A stretch of DNA of 64,000 nucleotides from Streptomyces sp. NBC_00247 (GCF_036188265.1 NZ_CP108093.1:1984001-2048000); one strand, 5' to 3'; shown: positions 8,220-16,590, counted from the stretch's first letter. A program made the numbers and translations. The notes: a model not told the origin generated them from the sequence alone.

Positions 8220-8423
8220 ATGGCGTCCGGCACCGTGAAGTGGTTCAACGCGGCCAAGGGTTTCGGCTTCATCGAGCAGGAGGGCGGCGGCCCGGACGTG
8301 TTCGCCCATTTCTCGAACATCGCCGCCGAAGGCTTCCGTGAGCTGCTCGAAGGCCAGAAGGTCACCTTCGACATCGCACCGACCCAGAAGGGTCCGACGG
8401 CCGAGAACATCGTTCCCGCCTGA
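8220..8423 (+). CDS. cold-shock domain protein (CspA type)
   Basis: 67 residues, the canonical size. It opens [20 protein letters not shown] with RNP1 (KGFGFI) and carries RNP2 as VFAHF. Single CSD proteins bind single-stranded RNA and DNA and melt RNA structure at low temperature or during growth transitions. The ATG at 8220 follows a perfect AAGGAGAT ribosome site; an in-frame upstream ATG at 8088 adds nonsense sequence. It sits alone behind a long leader, which suggests post-transcriptional control. Confidence 0.96.
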   Translation: MASGTVKWFNAAKGFGFIEQEGGGPDVFAHFSNIAAEGFRELLEGQKVTFDIAPTQKGPTAENIVPA

Positions 8424-8672
8424 CGGCGGCACGCGAGACGTGGCCGGAGCCCCGCTGCCCCTCGGGCACGGCCCCGGCCACGAGCATTTCCCCCACCCGC
8501 GCATCCGTTTTCACCGACGCGGGGCACCACCGTTCCACAGCCACACGATTCACGAATGCGGGTTCTGATCCCGCATTCCGTCCGGCGCATTCTTGGAATT
8601 CTCAGCGCTCTCGGCAGCTTTTCACCACCGCGAGAATTCCTTGATCAGCACCGTATCGAGGAAAGGTTCTCC

Positions 8673-9002
8673 TTGGACTCCACACGTACGGACAAACGCT
8701 TCTCAAACAGTCGTACCGGCGCCATTCGTTCTTCCCGACGGGCGGAGTCCGCAGCCCCGGAGACGGCCGGACCTCAGGTCGGTGACGACATGACCGTCGA
8801 GGTGGCTCTCTCGGTCATGGCCAGCGCCCGCGTGGAGCACCTGCTCGTCTGCGACAACGACGGATCGCGCACGGGGATGGTTACGATGGCCGGGCTCGCC
8901 GCCGTCCGGGACGGGGCCGCGTACACGGACCGGATCCAGTTGCGCGACATCCTCGTCGACGACCGGGACGGCACCTCCAGCCCTCTCGCCCTGGTTCACT
9001 GA
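8673..9002 (+). CDS. single CBS-domain protein
   Basis: 109 residues from a TTG start with GAGGAAAGG upstream. After about 35 polar residues comes one CBS-type module: VGDDMTVEVALSVMASARVEHLLVCDNDGSRTGMVTMAGLAAVRDGAAYTDRIQLRDIL. CBS modules bind adenosyl ligands in pairs, so this protein would have to dimerise. It lies between the cold-shock gene and a small conserved protein and may share their response, but no enzymatic domain is present. The start is not certain because an ATG far upstream (8556) is also in frame, though it has no good ribosome site. Confidence 0.75.
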   Translation: MDSTRTDKRFSNSRTGAIRSSRRAESAAPETAGPQVGDDMTVEVALSVMASARVEHLLVCDNDGSRTGMVTMAGLAAVRDGAAYTDRIQLRDILVDDRDGTSSPLALVH

Positions 9003-9056
9003 ACCGACTCGCTCACCGCGAAAGAACCCATCCTCCTCTCTTCTTTGTGAGGCATC

Positions 9057-9374
9057 ATGCGCTGCGTCATCGCCCGTTTCCCGTTCGAGCTCACCAAGAA
9101 CGGGGTCCTGGAAGCCATGAAGGGAATCAAGCCTGAGCCGGCCGTCGGCGAGTGCGTGATCATCGGCCGGCGTACCTACCCGGTCAAGCAGGTCGGGCAG
9201 GTCATCACCCGGCAGGACCGCCGGGACTTCAGCGCCGGTGAGGTCCTCCGGGCCATGGCCCAGCTCGGCTTCACCTGCCCCACCCCCGCGCCTACCGCCC
9301 CGCCCGCACACGAGGACCACACGCTCGCACACGCGTCCGCGATGCTCGGCGCTCCCGCTCCCGCCGCCGCCTGA
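9057..9374 (+). CDS. small conserved streptomycete protein near cold-shock genes
   Basis: 105 residues, starting MRCVIARFPFELTKNGVLEAMKGIKPEPAVGECVIIGRRTYPVKQVGQVITRQDRRDFSAGEV. The N-terminal 80 residues look folded; the last 25 are Pro/Ala-rich. I do not recognise a named domain. From memory, very similar small proteins accompany cold-shock protein genes in other Streptomyces, which suggests a role in the same response. The start has a weak purine stretch (TTTGTGAGGC) upstream. Confidence 0.75.
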   Translation: MRCVIARFPFELTKNGVLEAMKGIKPEPAVGECVIIGRRTYPVKQVGQVITRQDRRDFSAGEVLRAMAQLGFTCPTPAPTAPPAHEDHTLAHASAMLGAPAPAAA

Positions 9375-9441
9375 GCGAAGCCGGATCCGATCCCCGGCCG
9401 GCGAGACGGAAGCGGCCGGGCACCGGACACCTCGACCCGGA

Positions 9442-9936
9442 TCAGAAGTGCGTCGCGATCTTGAAGGCGCGGCGCAGCTGGGCCATGTCGTGCAGGTCGC
9501 GCGGCGAGGGCGTGTACCCCTGGTGGAAGTACACCTGCTGCGCGGCCGACAGGCACGGGACCCGCACCCCCGCGACGTGTCCCGTCACGAACCCGGAGGC
9601 GGGGTACGGGAAGGGGCGGTCCGGCTCGAAGGACGCCTGTACGGCCGAGCCGTCGGCGGCGAAGACCAGCGGATGCAGGTCCAGCTCGCGGCCGGACGGG
9701 GACGTGAGGACGAACCGTACGGGTCGCTGGTCCAGGGTCTCCGCGTAACCGGCAACGGCCAGCGCGGCCACCACGGCGGGCTCCTGGTCCTGGCGGTGCA
9801 TCAGGTCCAGGTCGCGGTGGTCCCGGGTCTGCTCGCCGATCAGCGCGTCGATCCCCCAGCCGCCGCCGATCCATACGTCGGCCCCTGCCCGCCGCAGCAG
9901 GGCCAGGACCGACAACACCTCTTCCGCCGTCATCAC
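9442..9936 (-). CDS. nucleotidyltransferase of the lincosamide/aminoglycoside type
   Basis: 164 residues with the minimal nucleotidyltransferase signature: WIGGGWGIDALIGEQTRDHRDLDL, where GG(W)G and the D-x-D metal pair (DLDL) are in place, followed by a further Asp strand (ELDLHPLVF). This is the layout of LinA/Lnu(A)-like enzymes, which adenylate small hydroxylated molecules with ATP. Whether it confers resistance to any drug cannot be told from sequence. GGAGGAGGGGG precedes the GTG at 9936 (an ATG follows directly at 9933). It is convergent with the cold-shock island. Confidence 0.8.
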   Translation of the reverse strand: MMTAEEVLSVLALLRRAGADVWIGGGWGIDALIGEQTRDHRDLDLMHRQDQEPAVVAALAVAGYAETLDQRPVRFVLTSPSGRELDLHPLVFAADGSAVQASFEPDRPFPYPASGFVTGHVAGVRVPCLSAAQQVYFHQGYTPSPRDLHDMAQLRRAFKIATHF

Positions 9937-9991
9937 GCGGACGCGCCCCCTCCTCCGACGGGCCTCGTTCTCCCCACTTTCGACGCACGTC

Positions 9992-10648
9992 CTACCCCCG
10001 GGGTGTGCCGTCCCAGCGCCACGTGGTCAGGCGGGGGCGTCCGGGCAGTTCGTCGCGTCCGGTCGCCCACAGCAGAGCGGGCCAGGGGTCCGTCGATTCC
10101 GGAGCGTCCGGGAACAGCCGGGCGAGCACCCGTGAGCAGAGATCCGCGGGCGGGTTCCAGGCGAACCCGAGCCCTTGGGCCAGGTCGTGGGTGTGCACCA
10201 GGGTCTCCACGATCCCCATCGCGGCGAAGCCCTCGGGGTCGGACGCCCCGAAGCCGTGGTGGGCGCGGGTCCGCGGGGGTTTCGTACGCACCATGGCGAC
10301 CAGCAGCGCGCCACTGGCCTCCAGCACCTGCAGCAGACCGGCGGGACCGGCGGCGCGGTCGGCGTGAATCGCGTTCGCGGGACCTCCGGGCCGCCGACTC
10401 TCCCACAGGAAGGGCACGTCCCCCGCCAAGGGCGGTTCTCCGGGGCCCAGTTGCACGGCGTACGCGAAGAGGTCGTCACTGAGGTGCTCGACGGTCTCCC
10501 AGCAGGTCCACTCCAGCGAACCGGCCCTTCCCTCCCACGCGGCCACCGGCGCCTCTCGAAGGGCCTCCACGGCGAGGCGGACGGCGAGGTCGAGGTCGTC
10601 CGCGGTGACGGGCGGCCGGACGGAGCCGGTCTCGGCTGATGAGGACAT
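9992..10648 (-). CDS. mycothiol-dependent maleylpyruvate isomerase / DinB-like protein
   Basis: 218 residues with the four-helix MDMPI-N fold common in actinobacteria. The metal-binding His triad can be placed at WETVEHLSDDL (first His) and at ETLVHTHDLAQGLG (two His), the arrangement shared by mycothiol S-transferases and maleylpyruvate isomerases. Such enzymes act on mycothiol conjugates or isomerise ring-cleavage products in the cytosol. The start ATG at 10648 is followed by a polar tail. It stands alone between the nucleotidyltransferase and the TetR gene. The family is likely; the substrate is unknown. Confidence 0.8.
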   Translation of the reverse strand: MSSSAETGSVRPPVTADDLDLAVRLAVEALREAPVAAWEGRAGSLEWTCWETVEHLSDDLFAYAVQLGPGEPPLAGDVPFLWESRRPGGPANAIHADRAAGPAGLLQVLEASGALLVAMVRTKPPRTRAHHGFGASDPEGFAAMGIVETLVHTHDLAQGLGFAWNPPADLCSRVLARLFPDAPESTDPWPALLWATGRDELPGRPRLTTWRWDGTPRG

Positions 10649-10687
10649 GGCGAGACGGTACCCCGAAAGGGGCCGGGCCCACCGTCC

Positions 10688-11287
10688 TCAGGCGGCGTCC
10701 CCCACCCGGAGGTGGTCCAGGGCCAGGTCGAGGGCGGACTCCAGCGGACCGAGGCGGCCGGTGGCGATCAGAGTGAAGGCGCCTCCCTGCACGGCGGCGA
10801 GGATCGACTCCCCCGCGCGCTCGGCGTCCGGTGCGGCCGACATCAGCCCTTGGTCCTGCATGTCCCGTACCCCGGCGGCCAGCTGGGCCTGCCAGCGGTC
10901 CATCAGGTCCTCGGCGACGGCACGCACCTCGGGGTCGTCCCCGGCGAGCTGGCCGGTGAGGACGTTGAGCGGGCAGTGGCGACCCTGGATCCGGTAGTGC
11001 TGGAGCACCGCGTCCCGCCAGGCGTCCCAGGCGGCCCAGCTGGTGAGCCGGCCGAGGTGGGGCTGCTGGTCGGCGAGGATCGCCTCGGCCTCGTGCCGGG
11101 CGACGGCGACGAGGAGGGCGGACCGGCCTTCGGGGAAGTAGTGGAAGAGCTGACTCTTGCTGGTGCCGGTCGCCGCACGGATCTCGTCGAGGGAGACCTC
11201 CGGCCCGCGCTCGCGCATCAGCTGGGCGGCGCCGTCGACGATGCGCTGCCGCGTCGCGGCGCCCTTGCTGGTCAGGCCTTGTGCCAC
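10688..11287 (-). CDS. TetR-family regulator, probably of the SDR gene
   Basis: 199 residues. The N-terminal HTH is clear: TRQRIVDGAAQLMRERGPEVSLDEIRAATGTSKSQLFHYFPEGRSALLVAVA, followed by an all-helical ligand domain with one HCPL motif of the YcdC/AcrR kind. The GTG at 11287 is preferred because AGGAAG precedes it. It is encoded downstream of, and on the same strand as, an SDR oxidoreductase, and two copies of a TetR-type box lie in the SDR promoter, so it probably represses that gene and itself through read-through. Confidence 0.9.
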   Translation of the reverse strand: MAQGLTSKGAATRQRIVDGAAQLMRERGPEVSLDEIRAATGTSKSQLFHYFPEGRSALLVAVARHEAEAILADQQPHLGRLTSWAAWDAWRDAVLQHYRIQGRHCPLNVLTGQLAGDDPEVRAVAEDLMDRWQAQLAAGVRDMQDQGLMSAAPDAERAGESILAAVQGGAFTLIATGRLGPLESALDLALDHLRVGDAA

Positions 11288-11381
11288 GGGTCCGCTTCCT
11301 GGGAGTGCGGGGGCGCCCGGCGTGCGCCCGGGAGGCGGCGCGCGTACCGGATTTCGCCTGGTCGGCCCATCGTATAACCGG

Positions 11382-11471
11382 GGCGTACGGGCCACGGCGG
11401 CACGGACCTCGGGCGTACGGGCCACGAGGTTACGGACCGTGGTGGCACGGGCCACCGGGGTACGCCCCCGG
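11382..11471. repeat. six degenerate 15-bp tandem units
   Basis: Units such as GGCGTACGGGCCACG (11382 and 11412, identical) alternate with variants sharing TACGG or CACGG at the same offset, giving a 15-bp period and a stronger 30-bp period. The array fills the gap between the TetR start and the SDR stop. Likely slippage; it may also form part of the TetR leader. Confidence 0.65.
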
Positions 11472-11525
11472 CCCCCGCCGGAGCGGCGACCGGCCCGCCT
11501 CGGGCCGCCCGCCGCGGCCCCCGCC

Positions 11526-12287
11526 TCAGGCCGCGATCACCGCGGTCGAGGTCCGGCCGCCGTCCACGTCCAGGACGATGCCCTGCACGAAGGAGGAGTC
11601 GTCGCTCGCCAGGTACACGACGGCGCGGGCGATGTCCTCGGGCCTGCCGTGCGTACCGGCCGGGGTGCCCTTCATCATCACGTCGCCGGGCAGCGGCTCG
11701 TCCGAGGGCTCGTGGACCACACCGGGCGAGACCGCGTTCACCCGCACCCCGGACGGTCCGAATTCGGCGGCCCAGGCTCGGGTGAGGGTCTCGACGGCCC
11801 CCTTGGTGGAGCTGTAGAGCGCGTTGGAGGCGACTCCGAGGCGGGTGATCCAGGAGCCGAGGTTCACGATGACGCCACCGCCGGACTCCACCATGGCCGG
11901 AGCCACGGCCGCGGTGAGGAAGAACGGGGCTTTCACGTTCACCCCGTAGACCTGGTCGAAGGTGGCCTCGTCGGCGGTGGTCGTGGTGGAGGGCGGGTAG
12001 ATGCCCGCGTTGTTCACCAGGATGTCGATCCGGCCTCCGAGCATCCCGGTGCTCCGCTCCGCGAGTTCCCGGGAAGCCGCGGCGCTGCCGTCCAGGTCGG
12101 CGGCGACGAAGTCCGCCCGGCCCCCGGCGGCCCTGATCTCGGCGACCACCCGCTCACCGCGCCCGCTGTCGCGGCCGGACACCACGACGTGGGCGCCCTC
12201 CGCGCCGAGGGCCAGCGCGATGGCCCGTCCGATGTTGCTGGTCGCGCCGGTGACCAGCGCCGTCCTCTTGTCCAGTCGTGCCGTCAT
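11526..12287 (-). CDS. short-chain dehydrogenase/reductase
   Basis: 253 residues of the classical SDR fold. NAD(P)-binding TGATSNIG lies at 13-20, NNAG in the middle, catalytic Ser in NLGSW, and the YSSTK active-site pair follows. The C-terminus ends with FVQGIVLDVDGG, the usual SDR tetramer strand. It should oxidise an alcohol or reduce a ketone with NAD(P)H; the substrate is unknown. GAGAGGGAG precedes the ATG at 12287. Two palindromic boxes upstream and a TetR gene downstream form a self-contained regulated unit. Confidence 0.93.
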   Translation of the reverse strand: MTARLDKRTALVTGATSNIGRAIALALGAEGAHVVVSGRDSGRGERVVAEIRAAGGRADFVAADLDGSAAASRELAERSTGMLGGRIDILVNNAGIYPPSTTTTADEATFDQVYGVNVKAPFFLTAAVAPAMVESGGGVIVNLGSWITRLGVASNALYSSTKGAVETLTRAWAAEFGPSGVRVNAVSPGVVHEPSDEPLPGDVMMKGTPAGTHGRPEDIARAVVYLASDDSSFVQGIVLDVDGGRTSTAVIAA

Positions 12288-12318
12288 GGCTGCCGCACTC
12301 CCTCTCGGAACTCCAGAT

Positions 12319-12334
12319 TGGACCGTACGGTTCA
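12319..12334. promoter_or_regulatory. TetR-type operator box 1 of the SDR gene
   Basis: TGGACCGTACGGTTCA, with a perfect ACCGTACGGT core, 32 bases upstream of the SDR start. It shares the pattern TGGACY-N4-RGTYCA with box 2, exactly 30 bases away (three helical turns). Confidence 0.65.
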
Positions 12335-12348
12335 AAGTTAACGCCTAA

Positions 12349-12364
12349 TGGACTGCGCGGTCCA
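12349..12364. promoter_or_regulatory. TetR-type operator box 2 of the SDR gene
   Basis: TGGACTGCGCGGTCCA, a 16-bp palindrome with one mismatched pair. With box 1 it suggests two TetR dimers on the same face of the helix. Confidence 0.65.
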
Positions 12365-12427
12365 CTTCTGGAGGCGGAACGACCTGGAAAACCACTCGAA
12401 ACGGATCACGGAGACCGACGGGCTCCG

Positions 12428-13111
12428 TCACTCGCCGCGCAGTCGCTCCAGGGCGCGTCCGAGGTTGCGGCGGGTCGCCGCCTCCGCCGCCTCCGGGTCC
12501 GCCGCGACGACGGCGGCGACGAGCTCCTCGTGGGCCCGGGCGTCGTCGCCGCCCGGGCCGCCGTGCACGCCCCCGTCGGCCACGGCGTCCCGGGCGGCGA
12601 CCCGGAGCGCACCGAGGAAGGAGTCGAACACCTGGGCCAGGACCGGATTGTGCGCGGCCGTGACCACCGCACGGTGGAGCAGCAGATCGGCCTCCACCAG
12701 CTCGGCGTCCGAACCGGCGGCGCCCCGCTCGGCCAGCAGTTCCCCGAGGACCGCGACGTCCTCGTCGGTGCGCCGGTTCGCGGCGAGCCGCCCCGCCTCG
12801 ACCTCCAGCGCGATCCGTACCTCGTACACGTCGGCGACGGCGGCCCGGCGCAGCCCGCGGTCGAACTCCTCGACGGGCGCGGTGGAGACCACGTAGGTGC
12901 CGGACCCCTGCTGGGAGCGGAGCTGTCCGGACGCGATCAGCGCCCGGACCGCCTCCCGGCCGGTGGAGCGGCCGACACCGAGCAGTCGGCTCAGCTCGAC
13001 CTCGCCGGGCAACCGGGCGCCCACCGGCCAGTGTTCCGCCGCGAGCAGGCGGCGCAGTTCGGCCACCGCGCCTTCGACGAGCGAGGTGCGCTGCACCGGC
13101 CGTACCGCCAT
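12428..13111 (-). CDS. GntR-family regulator, FadR/FCD subfamily
   Basis: 227 residues: winged helix at the N-terminus (LRRLLAAEHWPVGARLPGEVELSRLLGVGRSTGREAVRALIASGQLRSQQGSGTYVV) followed by a helical FCD ligand domain with the expected Asp/His residues (ADLLLHRAVVTAAHNPVLAQVFDSF; later RAHEELVAAV). FCD proteins bind small organic acids through a metal. It lies downstream of and on the same strand as an MFS exporter gene, whose promoter holds a perfect inverted repeat that is a candidate binding site. AGGGAG lies before the ATG. Confidence 0.92.
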   Translation of the reverse strand: MAVRPVQRTSLVEGAVAELRRLLAAEHWPVGARLPGEVELSRLLGVGRSTGREAVRALIASGQLRSQQGSGTYVVSTAPVEEFDRGLRRAAVADVYEVRIALEVEAGRLAANRRTDEDVAVLGELLAERGAAGSDAELVEADLLLHRAVVTAAHNPVLAQVFDSFLGALRVAARDAVADGGVHGGPGGDDARAHEELVAAVVAADPEAAEAATRRNLGRALERLRGE

Positions 13112-13213
13112 GACGGACGCTCCCTGGAATGGGGTGGGAAGGGTGGACTCGGACGGAGAACGGGGATGGCGGCACCGCCACCGGCCCCGCCACCCCTCAG
13201 GTACTCAGACAAC

Positions 13214-14530
13214 CTAGCCCACAGCTTCGGAGCCCTCCTTCTCCCCTGCCGCCTCCGGAGCCGGTGCCTGCGGCGCCCGCTCCCGCAACCGCAGTGCGGC
13301 GAGCAGGCTGACCACGAGGAACGCGAGCACCAGGCCGAAGGTGACGCGCAGCCCGTGGGCGTCGGCGAGCCGGCCGAAGAGCGGGGAGCCGAGCCCGCCG
13401 ACCGACATGGTCAGCCCCAGCGTGACGCCGCCGGCCGTGCCGGGCCGGTTGGGCAGGTAGTCCTGGGCCAGGGTCACCTGCGAGGAGAACGGTACGAACA
13501 GGGCGAAGCCCAGCACGGCGACGCCGGACGCGCCGACCGCCACCCCGGGGGCGAAGACCAGCGCGGCCATCGCGGGCACCGCGGCGACGTAACCCCAGCG
13601 GATCGCGGTCAGCCGCCCGAAGCGGTCGGCGGCCCACCCGCCGGCCAGGGTTCCGGCCGCCCCGGCGAGCGTGAACGAGGTCAGGACGGCGGCCGCCGCC
13701 CCGCGCGAGCTGCCCAGCTCACGGATCATGAAGAGGGAGACCAGGGACACCGTCGTCACGTAGGGGACGGACCAGCAGGCGGCGACCACGACCAGCCGGC
13801 CGAACGCGCGCCAGTCGTCCGGAACTCCGGCGCCGCCCGAGCGGGCACCGGCGGCGGGAACCACCACCGTGGCCTCCTGGATGCCACGGGCCCGCATCCA
13901 GGGCCCCTTGGCCAGCCAGAGCGCCGCCATCACCAGGGCGGGCACGGCCAGCAGCCAGGTGCCCCGCAGGCCTGCCGCTCCGACCACCAGCGTGACGAAC
14001 CCGGGGGCCAGCGAACCGCCCAGGGTGCCGCCGACCGAGAAGACGCTCATCGCCTTCTGGGAGCTTCCGCCGGCCGCGCGCGCCTGGTTGGTGGCGGGCG
14101 GGTGGTAGGCGGCGATACCGACGCCGGCGACGGCCGCGCAGATCCAGGTGAGCAGATAGCCGGAGAACAGCCCCGTACCGGCCACGCCCGCCGCGGCCAC
14201 CAGGAATCCGGCGGGCACCAGCCAGGGGCGCGGTGCCCGGTCGGCCAGCGCGCCGAAGAGCGGCTGCACCACGCTGGAGAGCCCGGTGGCGGCGAGCGAG
14301 ATGCCCGACAGCGCCGCATAGCTGTAGTGCCGTTCGGAGACCAGGAACGGCAGGAGCGCGGGCAGGGCCCCCTGGTAGAGGTCGTTGACGACGTGGGTGC
14401 CGGTCAGGAACCCCAACTGCCCCTTCCGTACGCCGCTCGCGCTCGCGGCGCTCCCTGCCGCCTCCGGTCGCGGTGCACCGCCGCCCCACTTCTGCCGCCG
14501 CGGTTCGCCGCGGCCCGCCGTCATCGTCAT
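13214..14530 (-). CDS. MFS transporter, fosmidomycin-resistance-like
   Basis: 438 residues with about 12 hydrophobic segments. The first loop reads GALADRAPRPWL and the matching loop in the second half AADRFGRLT, the two MFS A-motif copies. The N-terminal region (GFLTGTHVVNDLYQGALPALLPFLV) resembles the Fsr/fosmidomycin-resistance group of exporters. It should use the proton gradient to move a small molecule across the cytoplasmic membrane. The ATG at 14530 has AGGAACGG upstream. A GntR/FCD regulator follows, suggesting that an organic acid is sensed and exported, which is inference. Confidence 0.85.
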   Translation of the reverse strand: MTMTAGRGEPRRQKWGGGAPRPEAAGSAASASGVRKGQLGFLTGTHVVNDLYQGALPALLPFLVSERHYSYAALSGISLAATGLSSVVQPLFGALADRAPRPWLVPAGFLVAAAGVAGTGLFSGYLLTWICAAVAGVGIAAYHPPATNQARAAGGSSQKAMSVFSVGGTLGGSLAPGFVTLVVGAAGLRGTWLLAVPALVMAALWLAKGPWMRARGIQEATVVVPAAGARSGGAGVPDDWRAFGRLVVVAACWSVPYVTTVSLVSLFMIRELGSSRGAAAAVLTSFTLAGAAGTLAGGWAADRFGRLTAIRWGYVAAVPAMAALVFAPGVAVGASGVAVLGFALFVPFSSQVTLAQDYLPNRPGTAGGVTLGLTMSVGGLGSPLFGRLADAHGLRVTFGLVLAFLVVSLLAALRLRERAPQAPAPEAAGEKEGSEAVG

Positions 14531-14562
14531 CGCCGGTTCCGTTCCTCGCTCGTACGCATCCC

Positions 14563-14585
14563 ACTCCTCAGGTCCTCTGAGGAGT
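14563..14585. promoter_or_regulatory. perfect 9-bp inverted repeat at the MFS promoter
   Basis: ACTCCTCAG, five bases, CTGAGGAGT, ending 33 bases before the MFS start. Symmetry and spacing fit a GntR-type dimer. The remaining bases up to 14930 hold nothing else I can support. Confidence 0.6.
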
Positions 14586-14930
14586 TGAGGTACGTTAGCA
14601 GGGCCCGACGACCGGAGCAACGGTGCCCGGCACCCGCCTCGGTGACCTCGCACCGGGCCCGACTCCCCGCCCGGGCGGGGCCCGGCCAGGCGGTGTCCCC
14701 CTGACGGCCCCCGTCGTTACCGGAGGGGACCCGCGAGACGGGATCGCGGCCCCTCGGCCCTCCGCGAGGCCGGCGACGGCCGCACCCGGCGAGGAGACGC
14801 GAGGCGGCCACGGCCCCGCGCCCGCCCAACCACCCGCCCACCGATACCGGTTGGCGCCACCGGGACCCCGCGGGCCAGGATGGGCGGCCTCGAACCCGTT
14901 CGCCACCACGGAGACCGGAGAGCAACCAGC

Positions 14931-15626
14931 ATGACCGCCAGCCCCAGCCGCACCACCGACTCGGCCCCCGTCACCCTCGACCGCCGCGACGGCCCCTTCG
15001 GCGAGGTGGTGTTGCGCGAGCGGGGCGAGCACTTCGAGATCATCGCCAACGGCTGCTTCCTCATGGACACCTCGGACGGCAGGTCCGAGCGGCTGCTGAT
15101 CGACGCGGCCCTCGCGGCTCTGCCGCCCGCACGCCCTGCCCCCTCGGTGCTCATCGGCGGGCTCGGGGTGGGGTTCTCCCTGGTCCGGGCCGCCACGCAG
15201 GAGCGCTGGGGCCGGATCGTCGTGGTGGAGCGGGAACCGGCGATCGTGGAGTGGCATCTGCGCGGCCCACTGGACCGGATTTCCGGTGGCGCCCTGACCG
15301 ACCCCAGGACCGCGGTCCTGCGCGCGGACCTGGTCACGCATCTGCGTACGACTACGGAGCGTTATGACGCATTGTGTCTGGACATCGACAACGGTCCGGA
15401 CTGGACCGTGACCGACGACAACGGAAGCCTCTATTCCCCTTCCGGCCTCGCCACCTGCCGGGAACGCCTGACCCCCGGCGGTGTTCTCGCCATGTGGTCC
15501 GCTCAGCCGTCCGAATCGTTCGAACAGGCCTTACGGAGTGCCGGATTCGATGGGGTACGGACCGAAGAGGTGCCCGTTGCCCGAGGTGTGCCCGACGTGG
15601 TTCATCTCGCACTTCGGACCGCCTGA
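14931..15626 (+). CDS. spermidine-synthase-like class I methyltransferase fold protein
   Basis: 231 residues. The core motif VLIGGLGVGFSLVRA is the nucleotide-binding glycine loop of the spermidine synthase/spermine synthase group, followed by IVVVEREPAIVEWH (acidic strand) and YDALCLDIDNGPDW, which corresponds to the catalytic Asp strand. It lacks the N-terminal beta-domain of true SpeE, so polyamine synthesis is uncertain; many actinobacteria have such short paralogues of unknown role. GGAGAG precedes the ATG at 14931. Confidence 0.8.
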   Translation: MTASPSRTTDSAPVTLDRRDGPFGEVVLRERGEHFEIIANGCFLMDTSDGRSERLLIDAALAALPPARPAPSVLIGGLGVGFSLVRAATQERWGRIVVVEREPAIVEWHLRGPLDRISGGALTDPRTAVLRADLVTHLRTTTERYDALCLDIDNGPDWTVTDDNGSLYSPSGLATCRERLTPGGVLAMWSAQPSESFEQALRSAGFDGVRTEEVPVARGVPDVVHLALRTA

Positions 15627-15636
15627 GCACCCCGCC

Positions 15637-15703
15637 GGGGTATCTGCCCAGGCGCGGATACCCGGACAAGACACGCTTTCCACCTGCCCCGGCGGGGTAT
15701 CCC
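15637..15703. repeat. repeated GGGGTATC / GGATACCC words before the two-component genes
   Basis: GGGGTATC occurs at 15637, its inverse GGATACCC near 15657, and GGGGTATCCC near 15694. The first two can pair as a hairpin downstream of the methyltransferase-fold gene; all three could also be sites for the response regulator encoded 150 bases downstream. Not resolvable by eye. Confidence 0.35.
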
Positions 15704-15852
15704 TTCCACTCCGGGCAACACCCTGCGTAGCCGAAAGGTGTCCCCAGCCTCTACGCTGCTGCCCGGCAGACGGACCACACACGCAAGAAAAACGAGCGAA
15801 GACCGCGACCCCCGGAGGACTGATCTCCGCGGGAGCGGGCAGGGGCGGGGCG

Positions 15853-16590
15853 ATGGAACAGACACACACCCACCACAACGGCGTCGCGGCCACCCCCGGA
15901 GCGCAGCGCCGGGTGCTGGTGGTCGAAGACGACGCCACGATCATCGACGCCATCGCCGCGCGTCTGCGGGCGGAGGGCTTCCTGGTGCAGACCGCGCTGG
16001 ACGGCCCGGCCGCCGTGGACGCGGCCGAGGCGTGGCAGCCCGATCTCATGGTGCTCGACATCATGCTCCCGGGCTTCGACGGCCTGGAGGTCTGCCGCCG
16101 GGTACAGGCGCAGCGTCCGGTGCCGGTGCTGATGCTGACCGCGCGGGACGACGAGACCGACATGCTGGTCGGGCTCGGGGTCGGCGCGGACGACTACATG
16201 ACCAAGCCGTTCTCGATGCGGGAGCTGGCGGCGCGGGTGCACGTGCTGCTGCGCCGGGTCGAGCGGGCCGCGCTGGCCGCGGTGACGCCGCGCAGCGGCA
16301 TCCTGCGCCTGGGTGAGCTGGAGATCGACCACGCGCAGCGCAGGGTCCGGGTGCGTGCGGACGACGTGCACCTGACGCCGACCGAGTTCGACCTGCTGGT
16401 CTGCCTGGCGAACACCCCGCGCGCGGTGCTCTCCCGCGAGCAGCTGCTCGCGGAGGTCTGGGACTGGGCGGACGCCTCGGGCACCCGCACGGTCGACAGC
16501 CACATCAAGGCGCTCCGTCGCAAGATCGGCGCCGAGCGCATCCGTACGGTCCACGGTGTCGGCTACGCGCTGGAGACCCCGGCAGCATGA
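15853..16590 (+). CDS. OmpR-family response regulator
   Basis: 245 residues: receiver domain (about 20-135) with acidic pair Asp26/27, phosphoacceptor Asp69 in LMVLDIMLPG, and Lys118 in TKPF; then a winged-helix DNA-binding domain ending RTVHGVGYALE. A His-rich N-terminal tail precedes the receiver. The ATG at 15853 lies behind GGGGCGGGG. The histidine kinase gene overlaps its stop by four bases, so both are translated together. The signal is unknown; from memory this pair sits beside the 2-oxoglutarate dehydrogenase gene in other streptomycetes. Confidence 0.95.
   Translation: MEQTHTHHNGVAATPGAQRRVLVVEDDATIIDAIAARLRAEGFLVQTALDGPAAVDAAEAWQPDLMVLDIMLPGFDGLEVCRRVQAQRPVPVLMLTARDDETDMLVGLGVGADDYMTKPFSMRELAARVHVLLRRVERAALAAVTPRSGILRLGELEIDHAQRRVRVRADDVHLTPTEFDLLVCLANTPRAVLSREQLLAEVWDWADASGTRTVDSHIKALRRKIGAERIRTVHGVGYALETPAA

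Noticed and set aside
12278..14704. Long plus-strand frame over the GntR and MFS genes
   Set aside because: The minus strand carries two coherent genes there; the plus reading is low-complexity Arg/Pro/Gly text.
15481..15852. Longer N-terminus for the response regulator
   Set aside because: The upstream in-frame codons overlap the methyltransferase-fold gene and read as nonsense; ATG 15853 gives the standard length.
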